Source: Negativicoccus succinicivorans
GTDB lineage: Bacteria; Bacillota; Negativicutes; Veillonellales; Negativicoccaceae
NCBI RefSeq assembly: GCF_018372215.1
Contig: NZ_JAHAJN010000009.1
Coordinates: forward strand, 1 to 57,148
Length of the DNA stretch: 57,148 bases
Direction of reading: 5' to 3'
This document shows positions 25,280-33,128 of this stretch, in pieces. The position numbers and the translations under genes were made by a program. Position 1 is the first letter of the stretch. Each line of letters opens with the position of its first letter. The notes under the pieces were generated by a model. The model was not told the DNA's origin. It worked only from the letters and a program-made list of their open reading frames with translations, and ran no database searches.

Positions 25280-27423
25280 TCATAAATTGCACGTCGGGAA
25301 GGTTTGGGCGGCGCTTCATACACATACGCGTACAGTTCCGGCGCGCCGTCGCCGCGTTGGCGCTGATGCACGCCCTGAATTTCGGGGGCGAATCCCGGCA
25401 GGGCTTGCATCGCGCGTTCGAGAACCGTAAAGTATTCGACGGCGGTTTCCGTCCAACGTTCCCCGGCGACGATGGTGAAAATGCCCGGCGGATACGGCAG
25501 CGCGCCTTCCAATGCGATTTCGCCCGAAAGTTCGCGAAGCGGCAGCGCGCGCGCCTGATTGCGGCGGAGCGCAAGCGTGGCTTCGGCGGCGGACAGGGCG
25601 ACCGGCGGTAAATATTCAGCCGCGAACAGCTTACGTTGTAATTGGCTGACGTTCGCTTCTTTGTAAAAATCGTGCAGTTTTTGGCACAACCAGCGAATCG
25701 ATCGCGTGCGGTAAATATCCGGATAGGCTGCCGCCACGCGGGGCAGCACATCGGCGACGGGGGCGTCTTCCTCGATGGCTTTTTCCAGCTGCACGAGCAA
25801 ATCGACCAACCGGCTCAACTTGGCGGGAGATTCCGCCGGAGTGATCAAAAAGAGCAGCGAGTTCAAATCGCTTTTTTCCGGCGTCATGCCGTGCTCCTGC
25901 AGGTAATGCGAGACGATACTGCCCGGAACGCCGAATTCTTCATACGTGCCGTCGCGAAGGGAAATACCCGGAGTGTACAATAAAATTTTGCAGGGGTCGA
26001 GCGCGTATTGCTCTTTGGCAAGGCCGCTGAAGCCGTGCCAGGACGCGTTGGGATCGATGACGAAATAGCGGCGATCGGAGATGATCACGTCAGTCGGGAT
26101 ATCTTGCCAGGGAGTACCGTCAACGGTCGGCGGCACAAAGGGTTGGAAATATCGGCAGCGTTTCAATATTTCTTTTTTGGCATCGGTCGCTACGGTGGCG
26201 GCATCGCGCCAAAGTTGTTCGCCGTATGGGGCTTCATGGATTTTCGCATTCATATCGAGTGAAGCGAAAAGCGGATAGTTCGGTGACGTCGACGCGTGCA
26301 ACAAAAAGGCGTCATTGAAACGGTCGTGATTGACGTGCCGCGCCTGATCCTTAATGTGATTATCCTTTTTATGAATCTGCGAAGTTTGCGCAAATCCCGC
26401 TAACTGTTTGTGCACGGATTGCGTCACCAAAATCCCCGGATCGTTCGGACCGAGCTCCAAGGTGAGAGGACTCATCGGCGCGAGTATGGGCAAAAATTGT
26501 TCATAGCCGACCCAGGCGCAATCAAATAAAATGTAATCGCATAGTTGGCCGACGCTTTCTACGATTTGACGGGCGTTGTACAAAATCCCGTCGTACGTGC
26601 CGAGTTGAAAAATACCGAGACGGAACGGTCGCGGCAGATCCGCTTTAGCGGCAGCGATTTTACGGATACGCTCCCGCAATGCGTTTTCTTCCAGCGCGGC
26701 CGCCGGCATGCCGCCGATAAAACCGTACGGATTGCGCGTGGCTTCCAAATACACCGGTGTCGCGCCGGCGAGCACCAGCGCGCCATGGTGCGCGGATTTA
26801 TGATTGTTGCGATCGAAAAGCACCAGATCGCCGGGAGTCAGCAGCGCCGTCGCGCAGACTTTATTGGCCGTTGAGGTACCGTTTAAGACGAAGTAGGTAC
26901 GGTCGCTGTGAAACACTTCGGCCGCATGCTGCTCCGCCGCCGCGGCGAAACCGTCGTGGGTCAACATGTCGCCCAGGTAACCGTCCGAAGACGAAAGGTC
27001 ACTGCGGAAGGTATTGGCGCCGTAAAAATCATAGAAGAGACGACCGGCGCGCGTGCGGCGGAAAAATTCGCCGCCGTGATGGCCGGGGGTCGCAAAGGAT
27101 GTCTGATCGCCGTCGGTATAATCAATCATCGCGGCGACAAAAGGCGGCAATAAACCTTGTTCAAATCGTTTCGCGGCCGCGAGTACCACTTCGCTCACTT
27201 GGTCTTTGCACAGGCGTATAAAATGCGGCGCGTCACTGTCCACAATAAAACGAGGCAGGTCGTCGACATCTTGAAAGCGACGGGCGATCGACTGATCCTT
27301 CGCGCTTAAGACAACGGCCGCGAAAGCGTCGGGATCCGCCTGCGCCGGATTGACAAAAGTAACGGCAGCGGAGGCAAATAACTCTCGCAGTGCGGGACTG
27401 ACAGCAAGTTGGGAAATAATCAT
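25276..27423 (-). CDS. Ornithine decarboxylase, fold-type I (SpeC/SpeF family)
   Basis: A 715-residue PLP enzyme converting ornithine to putrescine and CO2. It matches E. coli SpeC/SpeF along its length: N-terminal wing domain (about 1-105), catalytic core with GHHGGEFFRRTRAGRLFYDF, FVLNGTSTANKV, DRNNHKSAHHGAL and the PLP lysine K339 in TQSVHKQLAGF, and the C-terminal domain with GALPYPPGIFTIVAGE. Start at 27423 with AAAAGAGGCTCGT upstream; an open frame continues to 27531 without a start of quality. This fold is the enterobacterial type, whereas the well-known Selenomonas enzyme is fold-type III, so transfer is possible. No putrescine antiporter gene is adjacent. Confidence 0.92.
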   Translation of the reverse strand: MIISQLAVSPALRELFASAAVTFVNPAQADPDAFAAVVLSAKDQSIARRFQDVDDLPRFIVDSDAPHFIRLCKDQVSEVVLAAAKRFEQGLLPPFVAAMIDYTDGDQTSFATPGHHGGEFFRRTRAGRLFYDFYGANTFRSDLSSSDGYLGDMLTHDGFAAAAEQHAAEVFHSDRTYFVLNGTSTANKVCATALLTPGDLVLFDRNNHKSAHHGALVLAGATPVYLEATRNPYGFIGGMPAAALEENALRERIRKIAAAKADLPRPFRLGIFQLGTYDGILYNARQIVESVGQLCDYILFDCAWVGYEQFLPILAPMSPLTLELGPNDPGILVTQSVHKQLAGFAQTSQIHKKDNHIKDQARHVNHDRFNDAFLLHASTSPNYPLFASLDMNAKIHEAPYGEQLWRDAATVATDAKKEILKRCRYFQPFVPPTVDGTPWQDIPTDVIISDRRYFVIDPNASWHGFSGLAKEQYALDPCKILLYTPGISLRDGTYEEFGVPGSIVSHYLQEHGMTPEKSDLNSLLFLITPAESPAKLSRLVDLLVQLEKAIEEDAPVADVLPRVAAAYPDIYRTRSIRWLCQKLHDFYKEANVSQLQRKLFAAEYLPPVALSAAEATLALRRNQARALPLRELSGEIALEGALPYPPGIFTIVAGERWTETAVEYFTVLERAMQALPGFAPEIQGVHQRQRGDGAPELYAYVYEAPPKPSRRAIYD

Positions 27424-27615
27424 ACGAGCCTCTTTTCTGTAATGGTAGAAAAATTTGCTTTCATTGATACTGGAAAATTTACCGCCGGCGCAAAATCGCG
27501 CCCATGCGATAAATAAAAATCTGCGTGGCAAAGTTTTTACTCGGTCATAAAAATTCGTTATTATATTTACATTATTATGAAAACAGCAGGAATACGAGTT
27601 TGTAATGAAAATTTC

Positions 27616-27644
27616 TTGACAAACAGGATCCTAACGCTTAAAAT
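27616..27644 (+). promoter_or_regulatory. Promoter of rplM-rpsI
   Basis: TTGACA (27616-27621), 17-bp spacer, TAAAAT (27639-27644). The 27424-27615 stretch holds AT-rich DNA with TATAAT-like sequences for the divergent decarboxylase gene and no protein gene. Confidence 0.9.
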
Positions 27645-27650
27645 AATACG

Positions 27651-27729
27651 AGTGAACTTTTGTCCTACCCATTAGCCCCGGAAAGGATAACCGTTTACGT
27701 TTCGATTTTGATAAGGAGGAATTCTACGC
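27651..27729 (+). promoter_or_regulatory. Leader of rplM-rpsI mRNA, candidate L13 leader
   Basis: About 79 nt of untranslated leader. TCCT (27662-27665) can pair with AGGA (27684-27687) and a CCGTTTACGTTTCG stretch follows before the SD. Firmicutes rplM mRNAs carry an autoregulatory L13 leader; I could not match the consensus by eye, so the assignment rests on position. Confidence 0.35.
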
Positions 27730-28170
27730 ATGAAAACTACGTTTATGGCCAATCCGAGCAACATTGAGCGGAAATGGTACATCGTTGACGCGGAAGGCAA
27801 AACGCTCGGTCGTTTAGCTGCCGAAGTCGCGAAAGTCCTGCGGGGCAAACATAAGCCGACTTACACACCGCATCAAGATACGGGCGATTTCGTGATCGTC
27901 ATTAACGCGGCGAAAGTCGTTGTTACGGGTAAAAAATTAGAACAGAAAAAATATTTCCGTCATTCCGGTTATCCGGGCGGCGGCCGTTTCATTCATCTGA
28001 ACTGGCTCTTGGAACGTCGGCCGGAACAGGTTATTGAAATGGCGGTTCGCGGCATGCTGCCGAAGAACTCGCTGGGCGAAAATATGTATCGTAAATTAAA
28101 AGTATACGCCGGCGCGGAACATCCGCATGCTGCACAGCAACCGGAAGTACTTGAGTTGAACATTCGTTAA
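27730..28170 (+). CDS. rplM: 50S ribosomal protein L13
   Basis: A 146-residue L13 with the hallmark start TFMANPSNIERKWYIVDAEG and internal GKHKPTYTPHQDTGDFVIVINA and AVRGMLPKNSLG motifs. It is an early 50S assembly protein. AAGGAGGAATTCTACGC precedes the ATG. It is followed 19 bp later by rpsI, the universal rplM-rpsI pair. Strong sigma-70 promoter and a possible autoregulatory leader lie upstream. Confidence 0.97.
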   Translation: MKTTFMANPSNIERKWYIVDAEGKTLGRLAAEVAKVLRGKHKPTYTPHQDTGDFVIVINAAKVVVTGKKLEQKKYFRHSGYPGGGRFIHLNWLLERRPEQVIEMAVRGMLPKNSLGENMYRKLKVYAGAEHPHAAQQPEVLELNIR

Positions 28171-28189
28171 CCGGAAGGAGGAACCGTAA

Positions 28190-28582
28190 ATGGCAGTAGC
28201 ACAATACTACGGCACAGGTCGTAGAAAGAAATCCGTTGCCCGCGTTCGTCTTGTTCCGGGCCAAGGCAGAATCATGATCAACAATCGTGAGATGTCGGAA
28301 TACTTCGGTTTGAAGACACTCGAGCTGATCGTTAAACAACCGCTCGAACTGACCAACACCACCGACCAGTATGATGTTTTGGTCAATGTTCACGGCGGCG
28401 GCACGACCGGTCAAGCCGGCGCGATTCGTCACGGTATCAGCCGCGCGCTCCTGGAAGTCGACGCCGATTTCCGCAAAGCGCTCAAAAAAGAAGGTTTCCT
28501 GACTCGTGACCCGCGTATGAAAGAACGTAAAAAATACGGTCTTAAAAAAGCGCGTAAAGCAAGCCAGTTCTCGAAACGTTAA
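28190..28582 (+). CDS. rpsI: 30S ribosomal protein S9
   Basis: A 130-residue S9; YYGTGRRKKSVARVRLVPG at the N-terminus and the basic C-terminal tail KKYGLKKARKASQFSKR, which reaches the P-site tRNA, are diagnostic. AAGGAGGAACCGTAA precedes the ATG. It is co-transcribed with rplM and ends at a strong terminator. Confidence 0.97.
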   Translation: MAVAQYYGTGRRKKSVARVRLVPGQGRIMINNREMSEYFGLKTLELIVKQPLELTNTTDQYDVLVNVHGGGTTGQAGAIRHGISRALLEVDADFRKALKKEGFLTRDPRMKERKKYGLKKARKASQFSKR

Positions 28583-28593
28583 TTGGTACCAAA

Positions 28594-28621
28594 TAAAACC
28601 CTGCCGAGGCAGGGTTTTTTA
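28594..28621 (+). terminator. Terminator after rpsI
   Basis: AAACCCTGC and GCAGGGTTT arms (28596-28617) with a CGAG loop and T-run. Confidence 0.9.
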
Positions 28622-28710
28622 TTATCTGAAAATATTTCGGGCAAAGGCGGCACCGGATTGATGGAAACAACAAATGCCATACGGCCGGCGCGGCACCGAT
28701 GGTTAGATAT

Positions 28711-28742
28711 AAAAAAAGAATCTCCGCGGAGATTCTTTTTTT
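28711..28742 (-). terminator. Terminator after the gamma carbonic anhydrase gene
   Basis: Perfect palindrome AGAATCTCCG/CGGAGATTCT centred at 28727-28728, with A- and T-runs on both sides. The interval 28622-28710 shows no gene. Confidence 0.88.
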
Positions 28743-28746
28743 GTGG

Positions 28747-29304
28747 TCAGATGATCGTTTCGCCGTGATGTTTTTCACCCGGCGCGTCCGGATACAGATT
28801 GTATTGGACCGTCCACTCGTCTTTGTACTTGATCGCCTGGCTGTGAATGTTGTCCCATTGGTCATGCGTGCGCACCACGCGCCCCGGCACACCGACGACG
28901 AGTGAATTCGGCGGAATCTCTTGGTTCTCCAGAACCAGCGCGCCGGCGGCGATAATCGAACCGCGGCCGACATGCGCGCCGGTTAAAATTTTAGCGCCCA
29001 TGCCGATCCACACATGGTCTTCGACCGTGGCGCCGTGAACGACCGCGCTGTGGCCGATAGTAACATAATCACCGATGATGCAGGGGTAACCTTTCGCCAC
29101 ATGCAGGCAGACGAGATCCTGTACATTGGAATATTTGCCGACGGAAATGTAATCGACATCACCGCGGGCTACCGCGTTGTACCAGAAGCTGCTCCATTCA
29201 TCGGCGCGAACATCGCCGACGATTTGAGCGCCTTTCGCGACATAGACGTTTTCATGCAAGGCGGGCGAAACGCCCTGGAACGCATCTCCATCATAGGTAT
29301 ACAT
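28747..29304 (-). CDS. Gamma carbonic anhydrase-like hexapeptide-repeat protein
   Basis: A 185-residue left-handed beta-helix protein of the YrdA/CaiE-like gamma-carbonic anhydrase family. Zinc-ligand histidines are in VCLHVAKGYPC, IGHSAVVHGA (about 65-90), and hexapeptide repeats of the [LIV]Gxxxx kind run from about 20 to 145. It may hydrate CO2 or be a non-catalytic paralogue. The open frame runs upstream to 29367, but the ATG at 29304 has GGAAAGGAAG upstream and a family-like start MYTYDGDAF. It lies 29 bp after fabK, on the same strand, hence a two-gene operon. Confidence 0.85.
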   Translation of the reverse strand: MYTYDGDAFQGVSPALHENVYVAKGAQIVGDVRADEWSSFWYNAVARGDVDYISVGKYSNVQDLVCLHVAKGYPCIIGDYVTIGHSAVVHGATVEDHVWIGMGAKILTGAHVGRGSIIAAGALVLENQEIPPNSLVVGVPGRVVRTHDQWDNIHSQAIKYKDEWTVQYNLYPDAPGEKHHGETII

Positions 29305-29333
29305 AGAAACTTCCTTTCCTTTGCTTTCAAAAA

Positions 29334-30275
29334 TTATTTCAGTAATTGCGGGGCGTTCTGCAAACATTCCGTCATTTCATGAATAATTTCATCTACGATT
29401 TCTTTCGCCGGTTGGATCTTGGTCAAACGGTTCAAGCCCTGGCCGACTTGCACCACACCGTTTACCATGTCGCCGTCGACCGCGGCGAGACGATTCGTGC
29501 CGCGTGAAAGAGCGGTGAGAACCTCATCGGCGGCGCCTTCGCGCTCGAGACGCAAGTATTCGTCCGTGAATGCGCTGCGTAAACCGCGGACATTGTTGTT
29601 GCGCGTAAAACCGGTGATGACGGAATCCGTATCGGTGGCGGCGATGATGGCGTCTTTCGAATTTTGATGGACTTTGCACTCTTCGGCTAAGAGGAAGCGC
29701 GAACCCATCTGCACGCCGTCGGCGCCCATCAGGAGAGCCGCCGCCATACCGCGACCGTCGACAATGGAGCCGGCGACGATGATCGGAATATCGATTTCCG
29801 GAATGACATTTGTCATGAGCGCCATCGTCGTTTGCATGCCGTCGTGACCGCCTGCTTCAAAGCCTTCGATGACCAAAGCGTCGGCGCCTTTTTCCTGCAC
29901 GCGTTTAGCGAGTTTGACGTTCGGCACGACCGGGATCGCTTTAACGCCGGCACGATGCAACGGTTCAAAGTAAGGCACCGGATTGCCCGCGCCGATGGTC
30001 GCGAAAGCAACTTTTTCTTCGCAAATAATTTCGAGCACTTCATCTTTATTCGGCGCCTGCAACATCAAATTCACGCCGAAGGGATGACCGGTTAATTCCT
30101 TCGTTTTACGAATCTGTTCGTGAATCCATTCCGACGAACGACCGCCGGTCGCAATCACGCCGGTGGCGCCGGCATTCGCAACAGCGCTTACCAGAGTCGA
30201 TTCGGAGATCCAGGCCATGGCACCCTGAATAATCGGGTATCGGATACCGAGCAGCTCGGTCAGTTTCGTTTTCAT
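29334..30275 (-). CDS. fabK: Enoyl-ACP reductase II (FabK)
   Basis: A 313-residue FMN-dependent TIM-barrel enzyme catalysing the last step of fatty-acid chain elongation. The start TELLGIRYPIIQGAMAWIS, the GFEAGGHDG motif (about 138-146), VAGSIVDGRGMAAALLMGADGVQMGSRF (about 168-195) and TGFTRNNNVRGLRS are typical of FabK rather than classical nitronate monooxygenase, although the two families are related. GGGGGAAATGGT precedes the ATG. It is standalone, outside a fab cluster; the promoter carries tandem 12-bp repeats that may be an operator. Confidence 0.85.
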   Translation of the reverse strand: MKTKLTELLGIRYPIIQGAMAWISESTLVSAVANAGATGVIATGGRSSEWIHEQIRKTKELTGHPFGVNLMLQAPNKDEVLEIICEEKVAFATIGAGNPVPYFEPLHRAGVKAIPVVPNVKLAKRVQEKGADALVIEGFEAGGHDGMQTTMALMTNVIPEIDIPIIVAGSIVDGRGMAAALLMGADGVQMGSRFLLAEECKVHQNSKDAIIAATDTDSVITGFTRNNNVRGLRSAFTDEYLRLEREGAADEVLTALSRGTNRLAAVDGDMVNGVVQVGQGLNRLTKIQPAKEIVDEIIHEMTECLQNAPQLLK

Positions 30276-30305
30276 ACCATTTCCCCCTTATAATGAATGT
30301 TTTCT

Positions 30306-30341
30306 ATTTATAACTTAATTATGAACTAAATTATGAGCTAA
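30306..30341 (-). repeat. Three contiguous 12-bp direct repeats at the fabK promoter
   Basis: Minus-strand units TTAGCTCATAAT (30330-30341), TTAGTTCATAAT (30318-30329) and TAAGTTATAAAT (30306-30317). The first two differ by one base, the third matches 8 of 12. The first unit ends with the -10 box. Confidence 0.65.
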
Positions 30342-30358
30342 AAATATCATGCGTTCAA
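30330..30358 (-). promoter_or_regulatory. Promoter of fabK
   Basis: On the minus strand TTGAAC (30353-30358), 17-bp spacer, CATAAT (30330-30335). Confidence 0.65.
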
Positions 30359-30415
30359 TGAAAATACAACAATAAGATTGCGAATTACGCATAGTGAAAT
30401 AAAAATTTTCACACG

Positions 30416-30832
30416 TCATATCTCTTTATACAGCCAACGATGCGGCTCCCCTTCGTCCATATGAACTTCTTCGAGATCGCCGGTATAACCGTTGCGCAAA
30501 TAAAAGTTTTGGGCGCGCACTTGCGCGGAAAGCATGATTTTTGTGCCGCCCAGTTTTTTGATAGCGTTCTCCGCAGCTTCCAAAATCAGGGTGCCTAACT
30601 GTTGATGGCGATGGTCTTTGGCGACGGCCATCCGACCGATGTAGTAGGTGCCGGCCTCTTCCGCCGGAAAAAAACGACAGGTGCCCACCGCGCGATCATT
30701 TTCCCGACAGATCACATGGCGGGCGCATTGGTCGGTTTCATCGAACTCGTTCTGAAAGCCCTGCTCATGAATAAAAACATCCTCCCGCAGCTTACGTGCT
30801 TCGGCAGGCAATGTGGCATTGACAGTAATCAT
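30416..30832 (-). CDS. GNAT family N-acetyltransferase
   Basis: A 138-residue single-domain GNAT protein; the acetyl-CoA-binding motif is IGRMAVAKDHRHQQLGTLIL (about 67-86), and FYLRNGY (about 111-117) is the typical C-terminal element. The N-terminal REDVFIHEQGFQNEFDETD fits the YjcF/ElaA-like group. The acceptor is unknown. The open frame extends to 31132 but the ATG at 30832 has AAAGGAGCGATACG in front. It lies between fabK (same strand, 140 bp downstream) and the divergent cggR. Confidence 0.85.
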   Translation of the reverse strand: MITVNATLPAEARKLREDVFIHEQGFQNEFDETDQCARHVICRENDRAVGTCRFFPAEEAGTYYIGRMAVAKDHRHQQLGTLILEAAENAIKKLGGTKIMLSAQVRAQNFYLRNGYTGDLEEVHMDEGEPHRWLYKEI

Positions 30833-30946
30833 CGTATCGCTCCTTTGCATTTTCCGATGTAAGTATAACAAACGAATCGGTATTTTCGTAATCGGCTTTG
30901 GGATTCCGGAAAATATCGGGAAAAGGGAGAGCGCTTCGGTTGGTCG

Positions 30947-30975
30947 TTGCGTCTTGAGATTTCTTTTGCTACAAT
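30947..30975 (+). promoter_or_regulatory. Promoter of the cggR-glycolytic operon
   Basis: TTGCGT (30947-30952), 17-bp spacer, TACAAT (30970-30975). Confidence 0.75.
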
Positions 30976-31004
30976 GAATGCGGAAAGATTTTTTTACCAC
31001 GGTT

Positions 31005-31019
31005 GGACAAAATTTGTCC
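31005..31019 (+). promoter_or_regulatory. Probable CggR operator
   Basis: GGACAAAATTTGTCC is a perfect palindrome in the leader, between promoter and cggR. It fits the GGAC-N6-TGTC half of the B. subtilis CggR operator as I recall it. Confidence 0.65.
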
Positions 31020-31033
31020 CGCGGGCAAGCGAG

Positions 31034-32098
31034 GTGATTGCGACGAAAGAAGACGTATTGGTGAGTTTGGTTCCGGAACTTTTTGCCGAAGCGGAACGCC
31101 GGTACGCCGTTCTCAAAGAAGTCTCGTTGCAAGCACCGATCGGACGCCGCGCCATTGCGGATGCGACAGGCTTTACCGAGCGGGTGGTGCGCAATCTTGC
31201 CGCCGAGCTCGAGGCGAACGGCTTAGTGACCGTCACTCCTGCCGGTATTTCCATGACTCGACGCGGTGAACAGCTGCTGGTCGATTTAGCCGCCTATTTC
31301 CGTACGCGCCAATCAGTCAAGCGACTGGAGCGTGAACTGGTGGAAATTTTGGCGATGAAAGAAGTACGGATTGTGCGCGGCGATTCGTCAAGGGATCGCA
31401 CCGTGCAACGCAATCTGGCGCAGGAAGGCGCGCTGTTGGTGGCCCGCTATTTAGCGGATGATTTGGTGGTCGCCGTTTCCGGCGGTACGACATTATCCTT
31501 GGTGGCCAAAGCGTTACCGGAGAGCACGGCAAAAGTAACTGTGGTGCCGGCTCGCGGCGGTTTCGGCGAAACGCTCGAAACGCAGGCCAACACGATTGCG
31601 GCGATGGTGGCGCGGAAAACGCGCGGAACCTATCGCATGCTGCACGTGCCGGACGGATTTTCTCCGGAATTGATTGACATCCTGCGGCGCGAGGATAAAA
31701 GCTTGCGGGAAGTGGAAGCACTGATTCATCGTGCGGATCTTTTGATCATGGGCATCGGTGATGCGGCACGCATGGCGGATTTGCGTCAAATTCCGCCGGC
31801 GGAACGCGCGACGCTGATGACCGGCGGCGCGGTTGGTGAAACGCTCGGGTATTATGCGCGAGCCGATGGTGAAATTGTGTATTGCCGGCACAATGTCGGG
31901 CTGACGTTAGAGGAGCTCGGAAGCGTGCCGGATGTAGTTTTGGTCGCCGGCGGGTCGCAAAAAGCGGCCGCGATTTTGGCGATGGCGCGGGCCGGAGTAC
32001 ATGGCCGTTTGGTCACGGACGAAGGCGCCGCACAGGCAATTTATCAAATAGTGAACAGCCAGAGGAGGCAAACTCATGTCAACAAAAGTCGGGATTAA
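31034..32098 (+). CDS. cggR: Central glycolytic genes regulator (SorC/DeoR family)
   Basis: A 354-residue repressor: N-terminal HTH (about 20-75; LQAPIGRRAIADATGFTERVVRNLAAELEANGL) and a C-terminal sugar-phosphate-binding domain (about 110-350; VAVSGGTTLSLVA, VPARGGFGE, VTDEGAAQ). In B. subtilis CggR is released by fructose-1,6-bisphosphate and controls the gapA operon, as expected here. The start is uncertain: the open frame begins at 30947, inside the promoter; the GTG at 31034 gives the best alignment with CggR, though its SD is weak. Its end overlaps gap by 23 nt. Confidence 0.92.
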   Translation: MIATKEDVLVSLVPELFAEAERRYAVLKEVSLQAPIGRRAIADATGFTERVVRNLAAELEANGLVTVTPAGISMTRRGEQLLVDLAAYFRTRQSVKRLERELVEILAMKEVRIVRGDSSRDRTVQRNLAQEGALLVARYLADDLVVAVSGGTTLSLVAKALPESTAKVTVVPARGGFGETLETQANTIAAMVARKTRGTYRMLHVPDGFSPELIDILRREDKSLREVEALIHRADLLIMGIGDAARMADLRQIPPAERATLMTGGAVGETLGYYARADGEIVYCRHNVGLTLEELGSVPDVVLVAGGSQKAAAILAMARAGVHGRLVTDEGAAQAIYQIVNSQRRQTHVNKSRD

Positions 32099-33083
32099 CG
32101 GATTTGGACGAATCGGCAGAAACGTATTTCGCGTAGCGATGAACAACCCGGAAGTGGAAATCGTCGCGATCAACGATCCGGGCAACATCGAAGCATTGGC
32201 GCATTTACTGCAGTACGATTCCGTGCATGGCGAAATCGATGCGAAAATTGAAATCAAAGGCTCCGCGCTTGTCATTGACGGGAAAGAAATCGAAGTCACT
32301 CAGGAACTGGATCCGGCGAAGATTCCCTGGGGTACAAACGGCGCCGAAGTAGTCATTGAATCCACCGGTCGCTTTACCAATGCGGAAGATGCGAAAAAAC
32401 ATTTGCATGAAACGGTGAAAAAAGTTGTGATTTCCGCGCCGGCGAAAAACGAAGACATTACGATTGTCATGGGCGTTAACCAGGATAAATATGATGCCGC
32501 TAAGCATCATGTCATTTCCAACGCGTCTTGCACGACGAACTGCCTCGCTCCGTTTACGAAAGTATTGCATGATACCTTCGGGATCAAAAAAGGTCTCATG
32601 ACCACAGTGCATGCGTACACGAACGACCAGCGTTTGCTGGACTTGCCGCATAAAGATATGCGTCGCGCCCGCGCGGCCGCGCAGAACATCATCCCGACGA
32701 GCACCGGCGCGGCGAAAGCGATCGCTCTCGTGATTCCGGAACTCAAAGGCAAATTGAACGGCTTCGCTATGCGTGTACCGGTACCGAATGTATCGATTAC
32801 CGATTTGACCTGCGAAGTCGAAAAAAACACGACAGTCGAAGAAGTCAACGCGGCGCTGAAAAAAGCGGCGGAAGGCGAACTCAAAGGCATCCTCGGTTAC
32901 TCGGAAAAACCGCTTGTTTCCAGCGACTACAACGGTTGCCCGAACAGCTCGACAGTCGACAGTCTCTTGACCTCGGTCATCGACGGAAACATGGTGAAAG
33001 TGGTTTCCTGGTATGACAACGAATGGGGCTATTCCAACCGCTTGGTGGATCTCGTATCCTACATCGGTAAGCAAGGTTTATAA
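32076..33083 (+). CDS. gap: Glyceraldehyde-3-phosphate dehydrogenase
   Basis: A 335-residue NAD-dependent GAPDH of glycolysis. It has the Rossmann opening KVGINGFGRIGRNVFRVAM, catalytic Cys152 in SNASCTTNC, and WYDNEWGYSNRLVDL near the C-terminus. GAGGAGGCAAACTC, inside the end of cggR, precedes the ATG. A terminator-like hairpin separates it from pgk, so gap message may exceed that of the genes behind it. Confidence 0.97.
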   Translation: MSTKVGINGFGRIGRNVFRVAMNNPEVEIVAINDPGNIEALAHLLQYDSVHGEIDAKIEIKGSALVIDGKEIEVTQELDPAKIPWGTNGAEVVIESTGRFTNAEDAKKHLHETVKKVVISAPAKNEDITIVMGVNQDKYDAAKHHVISNASCTTNCLAPFTKVLHDTFGIKKGLMTTVHAYTNDQRLLDLPHKDMRRARAAAQNIIPTSTGAAKAIALVIPELKGKLNGFAMRVPVPNVSITDLTCEVEKNTTVEEVNAALKKAAEGELKGILGYSEKPLVSSDYNGCPNSSTVDSLLTSVIDGNMVKVVSWYDNEWGYSNRLVDLVSYIGKQGL

Positions 33084-33088
33084 TGGTA

Positions 33089-33115
33089 AAGGCCGCATTT
33101 TGCGGCCTTCTTTTA
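33089..33115 (+). terminator. Intra-operon terminator-like hairpin between gap and pgk
   Basis: AAGGCCGCA (33089-33097), TTT, TGCGGCCTT (33101-33109), then CTTTT. The T-run is short and no promoter is visible before pgk, which suggests partial termination or an RNA-stability element. Confidence 0.65.
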
Positions 33116-33128
33116 CTAAGGAGGCAAT

